From Oxalicibacterium solurbis (lineage in GTDB: Bacteria > Pseudomonadota > Gammaproteobacteria > Burkholderiales > Burkholderiaceae_D), in NCBI RefSeq assembly GCF_014635845.1, contig NZ_BMDP01000002.1:806001-870000 (forward strand): a DNA stretch of 64,000 bases. Direction: 5' to 3'. The notes below the pieces were generated by a model. The model made no database searches, was not told the origin of the DNA, and was given only the letters and a program-made list of their open reading frames with translations. Made by a program: the position numbers and the translations under genes. Of this stretch, positions 1-10,051 are shown one piece after another. How positions within the stretch are numbered: position 1 is the first letter of the stretch; each line of letters begins with the position of its first letter.

Positions 1-3000
1 TCATCGACAATGAAGGGGAAAACACGTTGGATTTTGGTTCTGCAGATTTTTCCAACTTCCATCTGGAGCAGGAGACTAGTGATGAAGGAGAGAACTATTT
101 CGTCATTAAAGATATTGCTTCAGGAAATGTCGTAAAGCTGTTAGATGGCCAGTTGGGATGGAAGGGGAGTTACAAAATCGGCGATGTGCAAATGGATCAC
201 GCAATGCTGATGAATAGCATAGCTACTGGAAATCTTGAATTAAAAGGAAGTGTCGAAAATGATGAATTGATAGGTGGCTCCCAAGACGATGTGATTGACG
301 GTGGGAAGGGGGGCGATACATTAAACGGTGGAAAAGGGGATGACACTTATATTTTTCACATGGGTGACGGGGTTGATTTGATTAATGATGGTGAGGGCAT
401 TAATCGAATCAAATTCGGATCAGGTGTCGCCTTGAATGATATTTCACTAAATTTGATTGCTGGGGATGATGGAGATGCTTTAAGTATCGAATACGGTGAT
501 CAGCAAGACGCAATTCATCTCAAAAATGGGATGTTCCGTGCCAATGATTTACTCGAATTTAATGACGGCACTAGTTTCAGTATCGCAGAATTATTGCGTA
601 ATGGACCGGCGCTGACTGCTTATGGACCAAGTACGGGAGGAGTTGCATCAGGTTCCGACTTAAATGACTTCTTTTATGGTGGCGAAGCTAATGACGTTCT
701 GCGTGGACAGGGGGGAGATGATTCCTTGGACGGCGGCGGGGGAGACGATCAAATTTCCGGTGGCAGTGGAAATGACTTATTGGTAGGTGGAGATGGAAAT
801 GATACTTATCTGTTCAATCTGGGCGATGGTCTGGATATCGTCACAGAAGAATCTTGGAAAGATAGCGGCAACGATCAGATAATTTTTGGCGCCGGCTTAG
901 ATCTAAATTCTGCACAAATAAGCCAAAGTTATGGGGAAAACGGGAAGCTATACCTGGATTTTAATTTTGGAAATGGTGATCGACTTAGTATTGAGAACGG
1001 TGTTGTAAATAATGTTGTGGAATCTTTCGTTTTTTCTGATGGGACTGTGCTCAGTCTTGACGAAATGAAGCAGCGACTTCCCGGGCTGTACTTTGAAGAC
1101 TTCGATTATCAAGATGATGAATTTTCAGGAAGCAATGGAAACGATTTGATACTGGGGCGCGACGGGGATGACGTTCTCAGTGGATTGGATGGTGACGATA
1201 TCCTGGAGGGAGGTGTCGGACAGGATACTCTAGTTGGCGGTGATGGAAATGATGAACTTATTGGTGGTGCCGATGATGACACGCTGATTGGTGGCGAGGG
1301 AGGTGATGTTTATCATTTTTCTATCGGGATGGGACGGGATTTGATCATCGATCAAAACGATTCTTCGAACGAAATTCATATCGATGCCAATGTAAATTTG
1401 GCTAACCTGATATCGGAACAAGTCGGGAATGATTTGGTTATTCGACTCCGGGATAAATCAACCTCTATTACTCTGAAGGACTATTACGCGATAAGTGATC
1501 CTCAATGGCAGGTTAAATATGCGAATAACGTTTCTGTTCCCATTGAGGATTTTCTGGAAGATTTGAATATTCCATCGTCAAATATAGAAGAGATCATTTC
1601 CTTATTTAAGGATAGAACTTTAAGTAATGCGAAATCTGATTTATATGCTGACAATTGGCGTTTGGAAGAAGATGGGAAGTACCACAAACGATCCGACTGG
1701 ATAACTGGATCTTCTTCAAATCTGACAAGAACAATTGAAGATTCATACACAACCATAAATTTTGTTTCGCAAAGTAGTAATGATGAATCCATTTATTTGA
1801 ACGGAAGTTCAAATGAAAATACGACCATTGTTTCGCAAACCACGGAAGTAGTTACGCGTAATTTGAATGATGAATATCGAGTCGTATGGGGCAATGATTC
1901 AACGTTCTCCTCTCCAAAATTTATTCCAATTTGGCAAATGGAATCTGGCGGAATGAAAATTCCATCAGATTTGATAGTTCGGTACGTTACTAATGATTTT
2001 GGAGAAGTAACTGGTGCTTGGTTTTATCCGCCAGAATTTTTTGTTTCTGATGATAACGACGTGACGACATCAACTACTGTAAAAAAAGTAGAAACAGAAT
2101 ATGCGTACGAGTTGGTTGACTTTCATGGCGGAGATGCCGACAACTTTATTGAAACAACAGGAATGAGTGTTGTTGATGGGGGAGATGGCAATGATGTCAT
2201 CCAGGTTGTAGATTCCGGAGTGCTATGGCATTGGGATGCGCTTTTGTATGGAAATGCTGGAAATGACGTATTGATTGGTGGAGAAGGGGATGATGTATTG
2301 ATAGGTGGAACTGGGGATGATGACCTGGATGGCGGGTATGGTGCTGATACCTATTATTTATCTGGTCAAGGAGGTGTCGATCATATTATTGATTCCGGGG
2401 AGGATGATTATGCCTATCAGGATTGGTTTTATAAATACCGTTACATTTCCGATCCGGCTGAAGAATTAAATCATCCTGGTGTATGGCAATTAAGTGTTGC
2501 TAATGATTTCAAAGCGCTCTGTTTTGAATCATATGAAAGCGCATATCAATATGCATCGACTGTCTTGACGGTCACATATGGATATGAAATAGAAGAAATT
2601 TCTGAGGATTTGGCATTTCTATGGTCTGGTGATCCAGAAAAAATTTCCGGTAACGATTACTCGAAATTGGAGAATTTGTATGAGAAGTCCATTATTTCAC
2701 TGGATCGACTTGTTCTTGCCGAAGGCACAAATCCAGGGAATGTTGGTTTCTCCATTGGAAAAAACTATGATGAGCTTATCCTTGCTATGCCTGATGAAAC
2801 CCAGGTTTTTATTCAATTAGCTAAGGAAAGTGATGCTATTGGAACCGGTATTGAAATAATTCAGTTTGCCGATGGCAGCAGTATGACAATTGGTGAGGCT
2901 CTCTCCATTGTTGATGGCCAAACGTCTAAAAATGGTACGCAGAACATCGATCTTATATATTCCGGTAATGGTAACGATGTCATTTTTGCGTTTGGAGGAG

Positions 3001-5477
3001 ATGATGAGATCGAAACAAATGGTGGGAATGATGTCATCGATGGTGGAGCAGGAAATGATCTTCTAAATGGTGGACTAGGTGATGATGTCTACATTTTTGG
3101 CCATGGAGACGGTATTGATGAGATTGATCAAAATTCCGCTGCTGCAATGGATGTCGACATTATTCGTCTGAAAGAAAACGTACTTTCTTCAGACGTTTTG
3201 CTCACCAGAGAAGGAGACACGCTTGTGCTGGAGATACTGTCCACAGGCGATCGCATTAGTCAGGAAGATTGGTTTGTCGGAGGGATAAATCGAGTGAGTC
3301 GCGTGGAATTTTCGGATGGCACATCCTGGGATCTGCGCAGTATGTTCAAGGAGATATTGAACGGCTCGGAGGATGAGGATCTTCTAGAAGGAAATGAACA
3401 GGATTCGTATCAATTCGGCATGGGCGGTGACGATGATCTATATGGAAATGCGGGCAATGATGTATTGAATGGCGGAGCCGGTAATGATTATTTGGTGGGT
3501 GGACTGGGCGATGATGTTTACGTATTTGAACGTGGGGACGGAGTAGACGTCGTTGATCAAATTGATGCTGGTGTATCTGATGTGGATGTGATCAGATTCG
3601 GCGAAGGAATATCAGTTTCTGATGTTCTTGTTATCCGCAATGAAAGCACGCTGATATTTTCTATTCGAGATTCGAATGATAGTGTCACGCTACAAAATTT
3701 CCTTGATTCTGATTTATATAAAAAAACGAAAATTGAATTCTTTGATGGAACAGTTTGGGACAGCAATACTGTGATTGAGAATTCTAGAAGCATTATCTCC
3801 GGAACGGAATTCGATGATGAATTTTATGGCGACGACGGAGCAGATACTTTATTCGGCCAAGCTGGTAATGATTATTTAGATGGTTATGATGGGAAAAATT
3901 ATGTATCGGGGGGCGATGGGAACGATACTTTGTACGCAGGGTATGACGATGACGTCCTAAGCGGTGACGATGGTGATGACATGTTATACGGATGGGCGGG
4001 AAATGATTATCTAGAAGGTGGCGAAGGAAGCGATTATTTGGAAAGTGCCAATGATGGACAGGGAGTCTCCATTTTGTTTGCTGGAAAAGGCGACGATGGA
4101 CTATTTGATACATCGGGAAATAGTCTGTTATTCGGTGGTGAAGGTGATGATTACTTTTATCAAAACGGAGTGTTGCCTTCCATTTTGGTCGGAGGAAAGG
4201 GGAACGACTGGTTTGATATGTCGGCCTGGCTCACTCCGGGTTTCTTTGCCTTTAATATCGGTGACGGGCAGGATATCTTTGGAGAAGTGGAGGAATTAAG
4301 TGTCATGACGTTATCTCTTGGCGGGGGGGCGTCTGTGTCTGATCTCTCATTCCGCAAAGATGGCGATGCAATTTTCCTGAAAATAGGTAGTAACGATAGT
4401 ATTGAAATCAGTCGGATTTTCCGTCAAGAATGGGAGCGCCCTTCCGTTACGTTGCAAATCATTGGGGAGGATATCCGAACCTATGATCTTACTGCCGCAT
4501 TTTCTGCTTATGAAGCTGCGATTTCTCATGGTGTCTCGCCTAATGGATGGTCATTAGCTGGTTATTTAGGTTCGCATGTAAAAACTGTAAGTCAGGATCA
4601 GGTAATAGGTGGAATTTTGGCTTATCGCTATGCCAAAGATGGAAATTTTGATGCGTTAAGTAATTCCGCTGTGTTCGAGGCGTTACGCGATTCAATCTCT
4701 TTTGTTGCCGCACAGGAGATCGTGGTCGATGAGATAACTGCAGAAATTTTACAAGGTGGATTCGCATCTGACACCTTGGGAAATGTTGGAGGCAACGGTC
4801 TTTTCAATAGCTTGGTTGGCGATGATGTGATGACGGGCGGTGCTGGTAACGATCTCTTTGTCGGTGGTAAGGGTAATGACACAATTACGACAGGAGCCGG
4901 GGCCGATATCATTGCCTTCAATCTTGGAGATGGTCAGGATATTGTCACTTCCTCTAATGGCGGTGACGATACCTTATCTCTAGGAAATGGCATCGATTAT
5001 GCGTCGTTGAAGTTTAAGAAAACAGATGACGATCTGATTCTGATTACAGGCTCGAATGAACAGATCACTCTGCAAGACTGGTATGCCGATGAGGGGCATC
5101 ATAGTATTGGAAATCTGCAGGTCGTTATCGAAGGTATGTCGGGTTACGATGTGGCTTCAAGCGATGTCCTTTATAACAAGAAGGTTGTCAAATTCGACTT
5201 CGAGGGTCTAGTCGCGGAATTCGACCAGGCCAGAACAGTTACGCCTGCATTGACCGACTGGGCATTGTCATCGTCCCTGATGGATTTTTACCTGCAAGGT
5301 AGCGATACAGAGGCGATGGGCGGAGATTTGACCTATCAGTACGGGAAGACAGGGAGCTTGTCTGGTATTTCGATGCTGCCGGCACAGGCAATCATGGGTA
5401 GCTCCCAGTTCGGAATCAATCCACAGGCATTGCAGACGGCTTCTGCACTCGCAGATAGCTCACCTCGATTGGGGTAA
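1..5477 (+). CDS. Giant RTX calcium-binding repeat protein, 5' truncated by window edge
   Basis: The frame is already open at base 3, so the real start lies upstream; more than 1,820 residues are visible. Glycine/aspartate nonapeptide repeats of the GGxGxDxLx type occur in blocks near bases 258-350, 676-800, 1130-1310, 2160-2350, 2956-3100, 3430-3530, 3810-4040 and 4810-4910. Most blocks are followed by a segment resembling the haemolysin-type calcium-binding related domain (for example around 3140-3340, ending in FSDGTSWD). A non-repeat insert lies at about 1480-2130. RTX repeats bind calcium and fold after type I secretion, so this is probably an extracellular toxin, adhesin or enzyme. No catalytic domain is visible in the part present, and no T1SS genes are in the window. 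The gene is clearly AT-richer than hisC downstream, as is common for such proteins. Family confident, function unknown. Confidence 0.9.
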   Translation, partial: IDNEGENTLDFGSADFSNFHLEQETSDEGENYFVIKDIASGNVVKLLDGQLGWKGSYKIGDVQMDHAMLMNSIATGNLELKGSVENDELIGGSQDDVIDGGKGGDTLNGGKGDDTYIFHMGDGVDLINDGEGINRIKFGSGVALNDISLNLIAGDDGDALSIEYGDQQDAIHLKNGMFRANDLLEFNDGTSFSIAELLRNGPALTAYGPSTGGVASGSDLNDFFYGGEANDVLRGQGGDDSLDGGGGDDQISGGSGNDLLVGGDGNDTYLFNLGDGLDIVTEESWKDSGNDQIIFGAGLDLNSAQISQSYGENGKLYLDFNFGNGDRLSIENGVVNNVVESFVFSDGTVLSLDEMKQRLPGLYFEDFDYQDDEFSGSNGNDLILGRDGDDVLSGLDGDDILEGGVGQDTLVGGDGNDELIGGADDDTLIGGEGGDVYHFSIGMGRDLIIDQNDSSNEIHIDANVNLANLISEQVGNDLVIRLRDKSTSITLKDYYAISDPQWQVKYANNVSVPIEDFLEDLNIPSSNIEEIISLFKDRTLSNAKSDLYADNWRLEEDGKYHKRSDWITGSSSNLTRTIEDSYTTINFVSQSSNDESIYLNGSSNENTTIVSQTTEVVTRNLNDEYRVVWGNDSTFSSPKFIPIWQMESGGMKIPSDLIVRYVTNDFGEVTGAWFYPPEFFVSDDNDVTTSTTVKKVETEYAYELVDFHGGDADNFIETTGMSVVDGGDGNDVIQVVDSGVLWHWDALLYGNAGNDVLIGGEGDDVLIGGTGDDDLDGGYGADTYYLSGQGGVDHIIDSGEDDYAYQDWFYKYRYISDPAEELNHPGVWQLSVANDFKALCFESYESAYQYASTVLTVTYGYEIEEISEDLAFLWSGDPEKISGNDYSKLENLYEKSIISLDRLVLAEGTNPGNVGFSIGKNYDELILAMPDETQVFIQLAKESDAIGTGIEIIQFADGSSMTIGEALSIVDGQTSKNGTQNIDLIYSGNGNDVIFAFGGDDEIETNGGNDVIDGGAGNDLLNGGLGDDVYIFGHGDGIDEIDQNSAAAMDVDIIRLKENVLSSDVLLTREGDTLVLEILSTGDRISQEDWFVGGINRVSRVEFSDGTSWDLRSMFKEILNGSEDEDLLEGNEQDSYQFGMGGDDDLYGNAGNDVLNGGAGNDYLVGGLGDDVYVFERGDGVDVVDQIDAGVSDVDVIRFGEGISVSDVLVIRNESTLIFSIRDSNDSVTLQNFLDSDLYKKTKIEFFDGTVWDSNTVIENSRSIISGTEFDDEFYGDDGADTLFGQAGNDYLDGYDGKNYVSGGDGNDTLYAGYDDDVLSGDDGDDMLYGWAGNDYLEGGEGSDYLESANDGQGVSILFAGKGDDGLFDTSGNSLLFGGEGDDYFYQNGVLPSILVGGKGNDWFDMSAWLTPGFFAFNIGDGQDIFGEVEELSVMTLSLGGGASVSDLSFRKDGDAIFLKIGSNDSIEISRIFRQEWERPSVTLQIIGEDIRTYDLTAAFSAYEAAISHGVSPNGWSLAGYLGSHVKTVSQDQVIGGILAYRYAKDGNFDALSNSAVFEALRDSISFVAAQEIVVDEITAEILQGGFASDTLGNVGGNGLFNSLVGDDVMTGGAGNDLFVGGKGNDTITTGAGADIIAFNLGDGQDIVTSSNGGDDTLSLGNGIDYASLKFKKTDDDLILITGSNEQITLQDWYADEGHHSIGNLQVVIEGMSGYDVASSDVLYNKKVVKFDFEGLVAEFDQARTVTPALTDWALSSSLMDFYLQGSDTEAMGGDLTYQYGKTGSLSGISMLPAQAIMGSSQFGINPQALQTASALADSSPRLG

Positions 5478-5494
5478 AACAAGGTAATTATGAG

Positions 5495-5529
5495 AAGCAG
5501 GGCTTTGTATTTAATACAAAACCCTGCTT
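5495..5529. terminator. Hairpin between convergent RTX gene and hisC
   Basis: Arms AAGCAGGGCTTTGTATT and AATACAAAACCCTGCTT pair over 17 bp with one mismatch and almost no loop. The hairpin lies just after the RTX stop and before the hisC stop on the other strand, so it may serve both. No clear T tract follows on the plus strand. Confidence 0.6.
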
Positions 5530-5612
5530 GTGGATTGTTGCATGAAGTCTTTCTAATAGCTCTGTTTTGTTATATGAGGCCGGCATTGATTGCGGTCGAT
5601 GTCGGACAAGAA

Positions 5613-6674
5613 CTATCTGGTCAATAGTGCCAGCGTTTGCACCAGCAATTTGCATTCTTCCGGATTGCCGATGCTGATGCGCAGATACTGGTCGATGCGC
5701 GGATGCTTGAAATGCCGCACGATGATCGCGCGCTCGCGCAGGCCGGCAGCCAGCTGTTCGGCGGGAATCGTCGGATGGCGCGCGAAGATGAAATTGGTGC
5801 GCGACGGCAGAACCGTGAAGCCGAGTTGCTGCAGCTCCTGCGTCATCTGTTCGCGGCTGTCGACGATGGCTTGCACCTTTTCACGGAAATACGCATCGTC
5901 ACCGTAGCTGGCGACGGCGCCGGCCACCGCGAGGCGATCCATCGGATAGGAATTGAAGCTGTTCTTCACGCGCTCCATGCCTTCGATCAGCGCGGCATTG
6001 CCCATCGCAAAACCGACGCGCAAGCCGGCCAGCGAACGCGATTTGGAGAACGTGCGCACGACCAGCAGGTTCGGATATTTCCTGATCAGCGGCAGCGCGG
6101 TCTCGCCGCCGAAATCGACATAGGCTTCATCGACGACGATCACGGCGTTCGGTTGCGCGATCAGCAGTTCCTCGATTTTCTGCAACGGCAGAGGAATGCC
6201 GGTCGGTGCATTCGGATTCGGGAAGATGATGCCGCCGCATTCGCGTTTTGCGTAGTCGGCTATATCGATTTCCATCGCGTCGTTCAGCGGCACTTCTTCG
6301 TAATCGATGCCGAACAGGTTCGCGTAGACCGGATAGAAGCTGTAGGTGATGTCGGGGAACAGCAGCGGCGCCGAATGCTTGAGCAGCGCCATGAAGGCGA
6401 AAGCCAGCACTTCGTCGGAGCCGTTGCCGACGAAAATTTCGTTCGGCTGCACGCCGTGATAGCCGGCCAGTGTCTGCTTCAGCGCGCTCGAATCCGGGTC
6501 AGGGTACAGGCGCAGCGCATCGGCGCTGACGGCGTGCATCGCCGCCATCACGGCAGGCGACGGCGGATACGGATTCTCGTTGGTGTTGAGCTTGATCAGC
6601 CCGGCGATCTTCGGCTGTTCGCCCGGCACGTAGGGGGTCAGCGTGCGTACCAGCGGGCTCCAGAATTGACTCAT
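5613..6674 (-). CDS. hisC: Histidinol-phosphate aminotransferase
   Basis: Class I/II PLP aminotransferase of 353 residues, the normal HisC length; it converts imidazole acetol phosphate and glutamate to histidinol phosphate in histidine synthesis, in the cytoplasm. Visible motifs: [12 protein letters not shown] near the N-terminus, [16 protein letters not shown], and TFSKS with the PLP-binding lysine followed by LAGLRVGFA. The start at 6674 (MSQFW) is preceded by AAGGAAG and matches the family N-terminus; the frame extends upstream to 6806 but that part overlaps the divergent rsuA. No other his gene is nearby, so it stands alone here, and a second role on aromatic keto acids cannot be excluded. 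Confidence 0.95.
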   Translation of the reverse strand: MSQFWSPLVRTLTPYVPGEQPKIAGLIKLNTNENPYPPSPAVMAAMHAVSADALRLYPDPDSSALKQTLAGYHGVQPNEIFVGNGSDEVLAFAFMALLKHSAPLLFPDITYSFYPVYANLFGIDYEEVPLNDAMEIDIADYAKRECGGIIFPNPNAPTGIPLPLQKIEELLIAQPNAVIVVDEAYVDFGGETALPLIRKYPNLLVVRTFSKSRSLAGLRVGFAMGNAALIEGMERVKNSFNSYPMDRLAVAGAVASYGDDAYFREKVQAIVDSREQMTQELQQLGFTVLPSRTNFIFARHPTIPAEQLAAGLRERAIIVRHFKHPRIDQYLRISIGNPEECKLLVQTLALLTR

Positions 6675-6750
6675 GACGGCTTCCTTTATTGTCCAACCGC
6701 ATATTCTATCGGAGCCGGGCATTTCGGTAGATTCTGGTAGAGTGCCGCCC

Positions 6751-7518
6751 ATGACGAAACTGACACTGGACCGCATCCTGCAATCGCAGGGATTCGGCAC
6801 CCGCAAATACTGTCGCGCGTTGATCGCGGACGGTGAAGTAACGATTCACGGCAAGAACGGGGGCGAGATCGTCGACGACTGGAAGGCTGCGTTCGAAACC
6901 GACGGCCTGGAATTCACCGTCTTCGACGAGACCTGGCGCTACCGCGAGCACGTCTACATCGTGCTGAACAAGCCATCCAATTTCGAATGCTCGCGCAAGC
7001 CCAGCCATCATCCCGGCGTGCTGACGCTGCTGCCGGAACAGTTCACCTGGCGCGAACTGCAGCCGGTCGGCCGGCTCGATCACGATACGACCGGCATGCT
7101 GCTGATGTCCGACGACGGTGCATTCATCCATGCGCAATCGTCGCCGCGGCGGCACGTGCCCAAGGTCTACGTGGCGACGACCGCCGATCCGGTCTCGCCC
7201 GAACTGGTGGCGCAATTGCTGGAAGGCGTGCAGCTGCACGACGAGCCGGCGCCGCTGGCCGCCGTCAGCTGCCGCATGCTGGGCGAGCATCAGCTCGAGA
7301 TGGTGCTGGAGCAGGGCAAGTACCACCAGGTCAAACGCATGCTGGCGGCAGCCGGCAATCATTGTGCGGCGCTGACGCGCGTGGCGATCGGCGGCCTGAC
7401 GCTGGCCTCGCTGGAACTGGAAGAGGGCGAATGGACCTATCTGGACGAAGCGCAGCTGGCATTGCTGAAACCGCTCGATGCGGCAGATGAAAACACGGCA
7501 GACGACGCAAAAAAGTAA
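6751..7518 (+). CDS. rsuA: 16S rRNA pseudouridine synthase, RsuA/RluB/E/F family
   Basis: A 255-residue protein with an N-terminal S4 RNA-binding segment ([17 protein letters not shown]) and the catalytic pseudouridine synthase motif [12 protein letters not shown] with the active-site aspartate. [13 protein letters not shown] matches the RsuA C-terminal signature. RsuA modifies U516 of 16S rRNA. The start at 6751 (MTKLTL) fits the S4 domain; an open stretch from 6673 would overlap the hisC leader. It is divergent from hisC with about 76 bp between starts. RsuA is the best guess; RluE or RluF-like specificity cannot be separated by eye. Confidence 0.85.
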   Translation: MTKLTLDRILQSQGFGTRKYCRALIADGEVTIHGKNGGEIVDDWKAAFETDGLEFTVFDETWRYREHVYIVLNKPSNFECSRKPSHHPGVLTLLPEQFTWRELQPVGRLDHDTTGMLLMSDDGAFIHAQSSPRRHVPKVYVATTADPVSPELVAQLLEGVQLHDEPAPLAAVSCRMLGEHQLEMVLEQGKYHQVKRMLAAAGNHCAALTRVAIGGLTLASLELEEGEWTYLDEAQLALLKPLDAADENTADDAKK

Positions 7519-7683
7519 CACCTGTTCCATGTAACGAATCCGCCACCGTGCATGCTGTTGCGGGGCGGATTGTTAATTTCGGTTAAACACCCTTCAAGTC
7601 CGTTTCGCGGCATTGCCCTTGCGCTATGATCTGGCGCATTCAGCTTCATTCTTCCGGGCAATTCCATCGAGGGGCGATCAGTA

Positions 7684-10005
7684 ATGCACGTGGTTCATCC
7701 TGTCATTCAGCTTGCCAAGGAACGTGCGCTCTTTCGTTTTTCCGCGCTGTCGCCACAGATCCTGCAGGATGCGCATATCAGCCTGGGACAGCAGCATCCC
7801 GCTTCCGCCGCCGAACAGAAGACGCTGACAGCTGCCCGCGAATTCCTGACCGCATTCGGACCGCGTTTTCTTGAACGCATGCAGGCCAGCTATACCGGTT
7901 ACATCGAGCGCGGCATGCAGACGATGTACCGCGATCTGCGCCAGGACATGCACGAGATTTCCGCCGACACGCTGGCACTGGTGGATGACGATACCGTGAT
8001 GCGGCAGATCGAGGTCGAGCGTCGTGTGCTGCGCCTGCGCGAAGCCGATCAGCAAAGCCTGGGCCGCCTGAACCTGATGATCGCGCAATTACACGGCGCT
8101 CACGACGTGCGCGAACGCGAAAATCCCTTCCGTCCCTACCTGATGGCGCGCACGCTGCATGACACGCTGTCCGACATGACGCAATCGCCGGACGTCTGTA
8201 CTGTGCTGTTCGATCACCTGTCCGGCGCGCTGGCGGCGCAGTTGCCTGCCTATTTCACGACGATCCGCGATGTCTTCGAATCCAGCGGCGTGCATGCCCG
8301 CCTGCTGGCGCGGCCGTCGGCATTGAGCCGGCACGATCGCGAGATGTTGCTGGAGAGACGATTGTCGGAAGGAAGATTGCCGGATTTCCGCGATTCGATG
8401 ATGCGGTCGCTGGCGTCGCCCGCATTCGAACGGATACTCGCATTGCTGCAGCAGAATCAGAATCCCGGTGGTGCCGTCGCGCCAAACGTACTCGGCAATG
8501 ACGAGCCGACCGCGCAGGATTTCATCCGAAAAATTTTCAGCCAGACTGGCACGGCACGGGCTACGGGCCTTTCCAATGCCGCAGGACGACAGCCGCCTAC
8601 GAATGCAAAACGTTCATTGCTGGATCATCTGACGCATTTGCAGAAGCGGGCGGCGACGGAAGACGGCGTGCAGTTGCAGGCGGATCTGGCCAGCACGCCG
8701 GAACTGGCACAGACCGGGGAGATGGAACGCATCGCGCTCGACGTTGCATCGATGCTGTTCGAGCGCATCGCCTGCGATGCCTTGATTTCTGCCGCCTTCC
8801 GTCCGGCGATCCTGCAATTGCAGTTGCCGTTTTCGAAGGCGGTGGTGCTATCGCCGGACATTCTGCAGCAGGCAAATCATCCGGTACGCCTGCTGCTCGA
8901 TCGGATGGCAACGGTAGCGGCAGGCCAGACGGCGGACACGGAAAGTAGCAAGGCAATCCTGGAAGAAACGGAACGTTCCAGTGCGCGTGTCCTGCAAGAG
9001 TTCGATGAAGACACGGCGGTTTTCGACGACGTGCTGCAGAACTTCAACGAGGCGGTCGTACGGCTATTGCAGGAGGACGCAACGGTCGCTCGTGCCGCTG
9101 CGGTGCTGGAGGCGGCGTTGCAAGGGCCGGGACGTCACGAGATGTTGTCGGCACGCGTTGCCGAAGTGTTGCGCCTGCGGTTGCTGACGCTGCCGGCCGA
9201 TCCGCGCGCCGCCGATTTCCTCTGCAAGACATGGAATCGTGTATTGGCGCAAGCCATCGTCGACGAAGAACCGACGTTGCCGGCCTTGCGCGATGTGGTT
9301 CCCGATTTGCTGTGGAGCGTGCAGAAACTGGATGCGCAAGAACGCGGCAGATTGATGAAGCTGCTGCCGACGCTGGTGCAGCGCGTGCGCAATGGCCTGC
9401 AATCGATCGATCTGCCGTTGGAGGAATCGCAGCGCGCGATGGACGATCTGGTGGCGATGCACACCGAGGTGCTGCGCGCGATGCAGGCCAATGGTGAGAC
9501 CACAGCCGTTTCGCTGGTCGAACTGCATCGGCATTTCGCCGACTGGCGTATCGATGAGGCAGTCGATGCGCAGGCGCTGCATGCGCCGACCGTTTCGCCG
9601 GCAAGGTTGCGGGCTGCGCTGCAGGATGCGGCCATGCAGCTGGAACTGCATCTGGATGCCGATATCGGTTTGCTGTCGCGCGCCGATGCCGACTGGCTGG
9701 CAGGCATGCAGATTGGCACGGCAATCGAATGCTGGAATGGCGCAGGCTACGAGTCGGCGGTGCTGGCCTGGATCGATGCGCGGCAATCCTTTTACCTGTT
9801 CAAGCCGGCCGGCGTGATTGGTACGGTTGATGCTGAAGGTGCAGTTGACGTGCAAACCTCGCAAGGCCTGCTGCTGTATTCGTCGATTGCGCTGATCCGT
9901 TCATTGCGCGAAGGTTCGGTCGGCATGGTCGAGCCGGCGCCGGTATTCGAGCGTGCGATCGCTGCGCTGTTGCAGAGCGGCGGCAACGCGCCCACGCTGC
10001 ACTGA
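7684..10005 (+). CDS. DUF1631 family protein
   Basis: A 773-residue, mainly helical cytoplasmic protein without signal peptide or membrane segment. The N-terminal third (CTVLFDHLSGALAAQLPAYF region, near residues 175-195) and the overall length match my memory of the DUF1631 family common in beta- and gamma-proteobacteria; its function is not established. The final 130 residues look like a small beta-rich domain (ESAVLAWIDARQSFYLFKPAG), possibly PilZ-like, which would hint at cyclic di-GMP, but I cannot confirm this. It stands as a single gene and ends at a shared terminator with convergent ppnN. Confidence 0.7.
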   Translation: MHVVHPVIQLAKERALFRFSALSPQILQDAHISLGQQHPASAAEQKTLTAAREFLTAFGPRFLERMQASYTGYIERGMQTMYRDLRQDMHEISADTLALVDDDTVMRQIEVERRVLRLREADQQSLGRLNLMIAQLHGAHDVRERENPFRPYLMARTLHDTLSDMTQSPDVCTVLFDHLSGALAAQLPAYFTTIRDVFESSGVHARLLARPSALSRHDREMLLERRLSEGRLPDFRDSMMRSLASPAFERILALLQQNQNPGGAVAPNVLGNDEPTAQDFIRKIFSQTGTARATGLSNAAGRQPPTNAKRSLLDHLTHLQKRAATEDGVQLQADLASTPELAQTGEMERIALDVASMLFERIACDALISAAFRPAILQLQLPFSKAVVLSPDILQQANHPVRLLLDRMATVAAGQTADTESSKAILEETERSSARVLQEFDEDTAVFDDVLQNFNEAVVRLLQEDATVARAAAVLEAALQGPGRHEMLSARVAEVLRLRLLTLPADPRAADFLCKTWNRVLAQAIVDEEPTLPALRDVVPDLLWSVQKLDAQERGRLMKLLPTLVQRVRNGLQSIDLPLEESQRAMDDLVAMHTEVLRAMQANGETTAVSLVELHRHFADWRIDEAVDAQALHAPTVSPARLRAALQDAAMQLELHLDADIGLLSRADADWLAGMQIGTAIECWNGAGYESAVLAWIDARQSFYLFKPAGVIGTVDAEGAVDVQTSQGLLLYSSIALIRSLREGSVGMVEPAPVFERAIAALLQSGGNAPTLH

Positions 10006-10007
10006 AT

Positions 10008-10044
10008 GCCTGCGCACAAGGTGACGCACAAGAGGTGCGCAGGC
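10008..10044. terminator. Bidirectional hairpin between DUF1631 gene and ppnN
   Basis: GCCTGCGCAC (10008-10017) and GTGCGCAGGC (10035-10044) are perfect 10-bp complements separated by 17 nt, in the 46-bp gap between two convergent stops. A pyrimidine-rich stretch follows on the plus strand. Confidence 0.65.
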
Positions 10045-10051
10045 TGTTCCC

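Noticed and set aside
258-4910. Tandem repeats in the first gene as CRISPR or satellite DNA
   Set aside because: They are degenerate protein-coding RTX nonapeptides in one frame, without constant repeat and variable spacer structure.
5637-6740. Long open frame on the plus strand opposite hisC
   Set aside because: Antisense shadow of hisC, with no family match and composition typical of GC-rich reverse frames.
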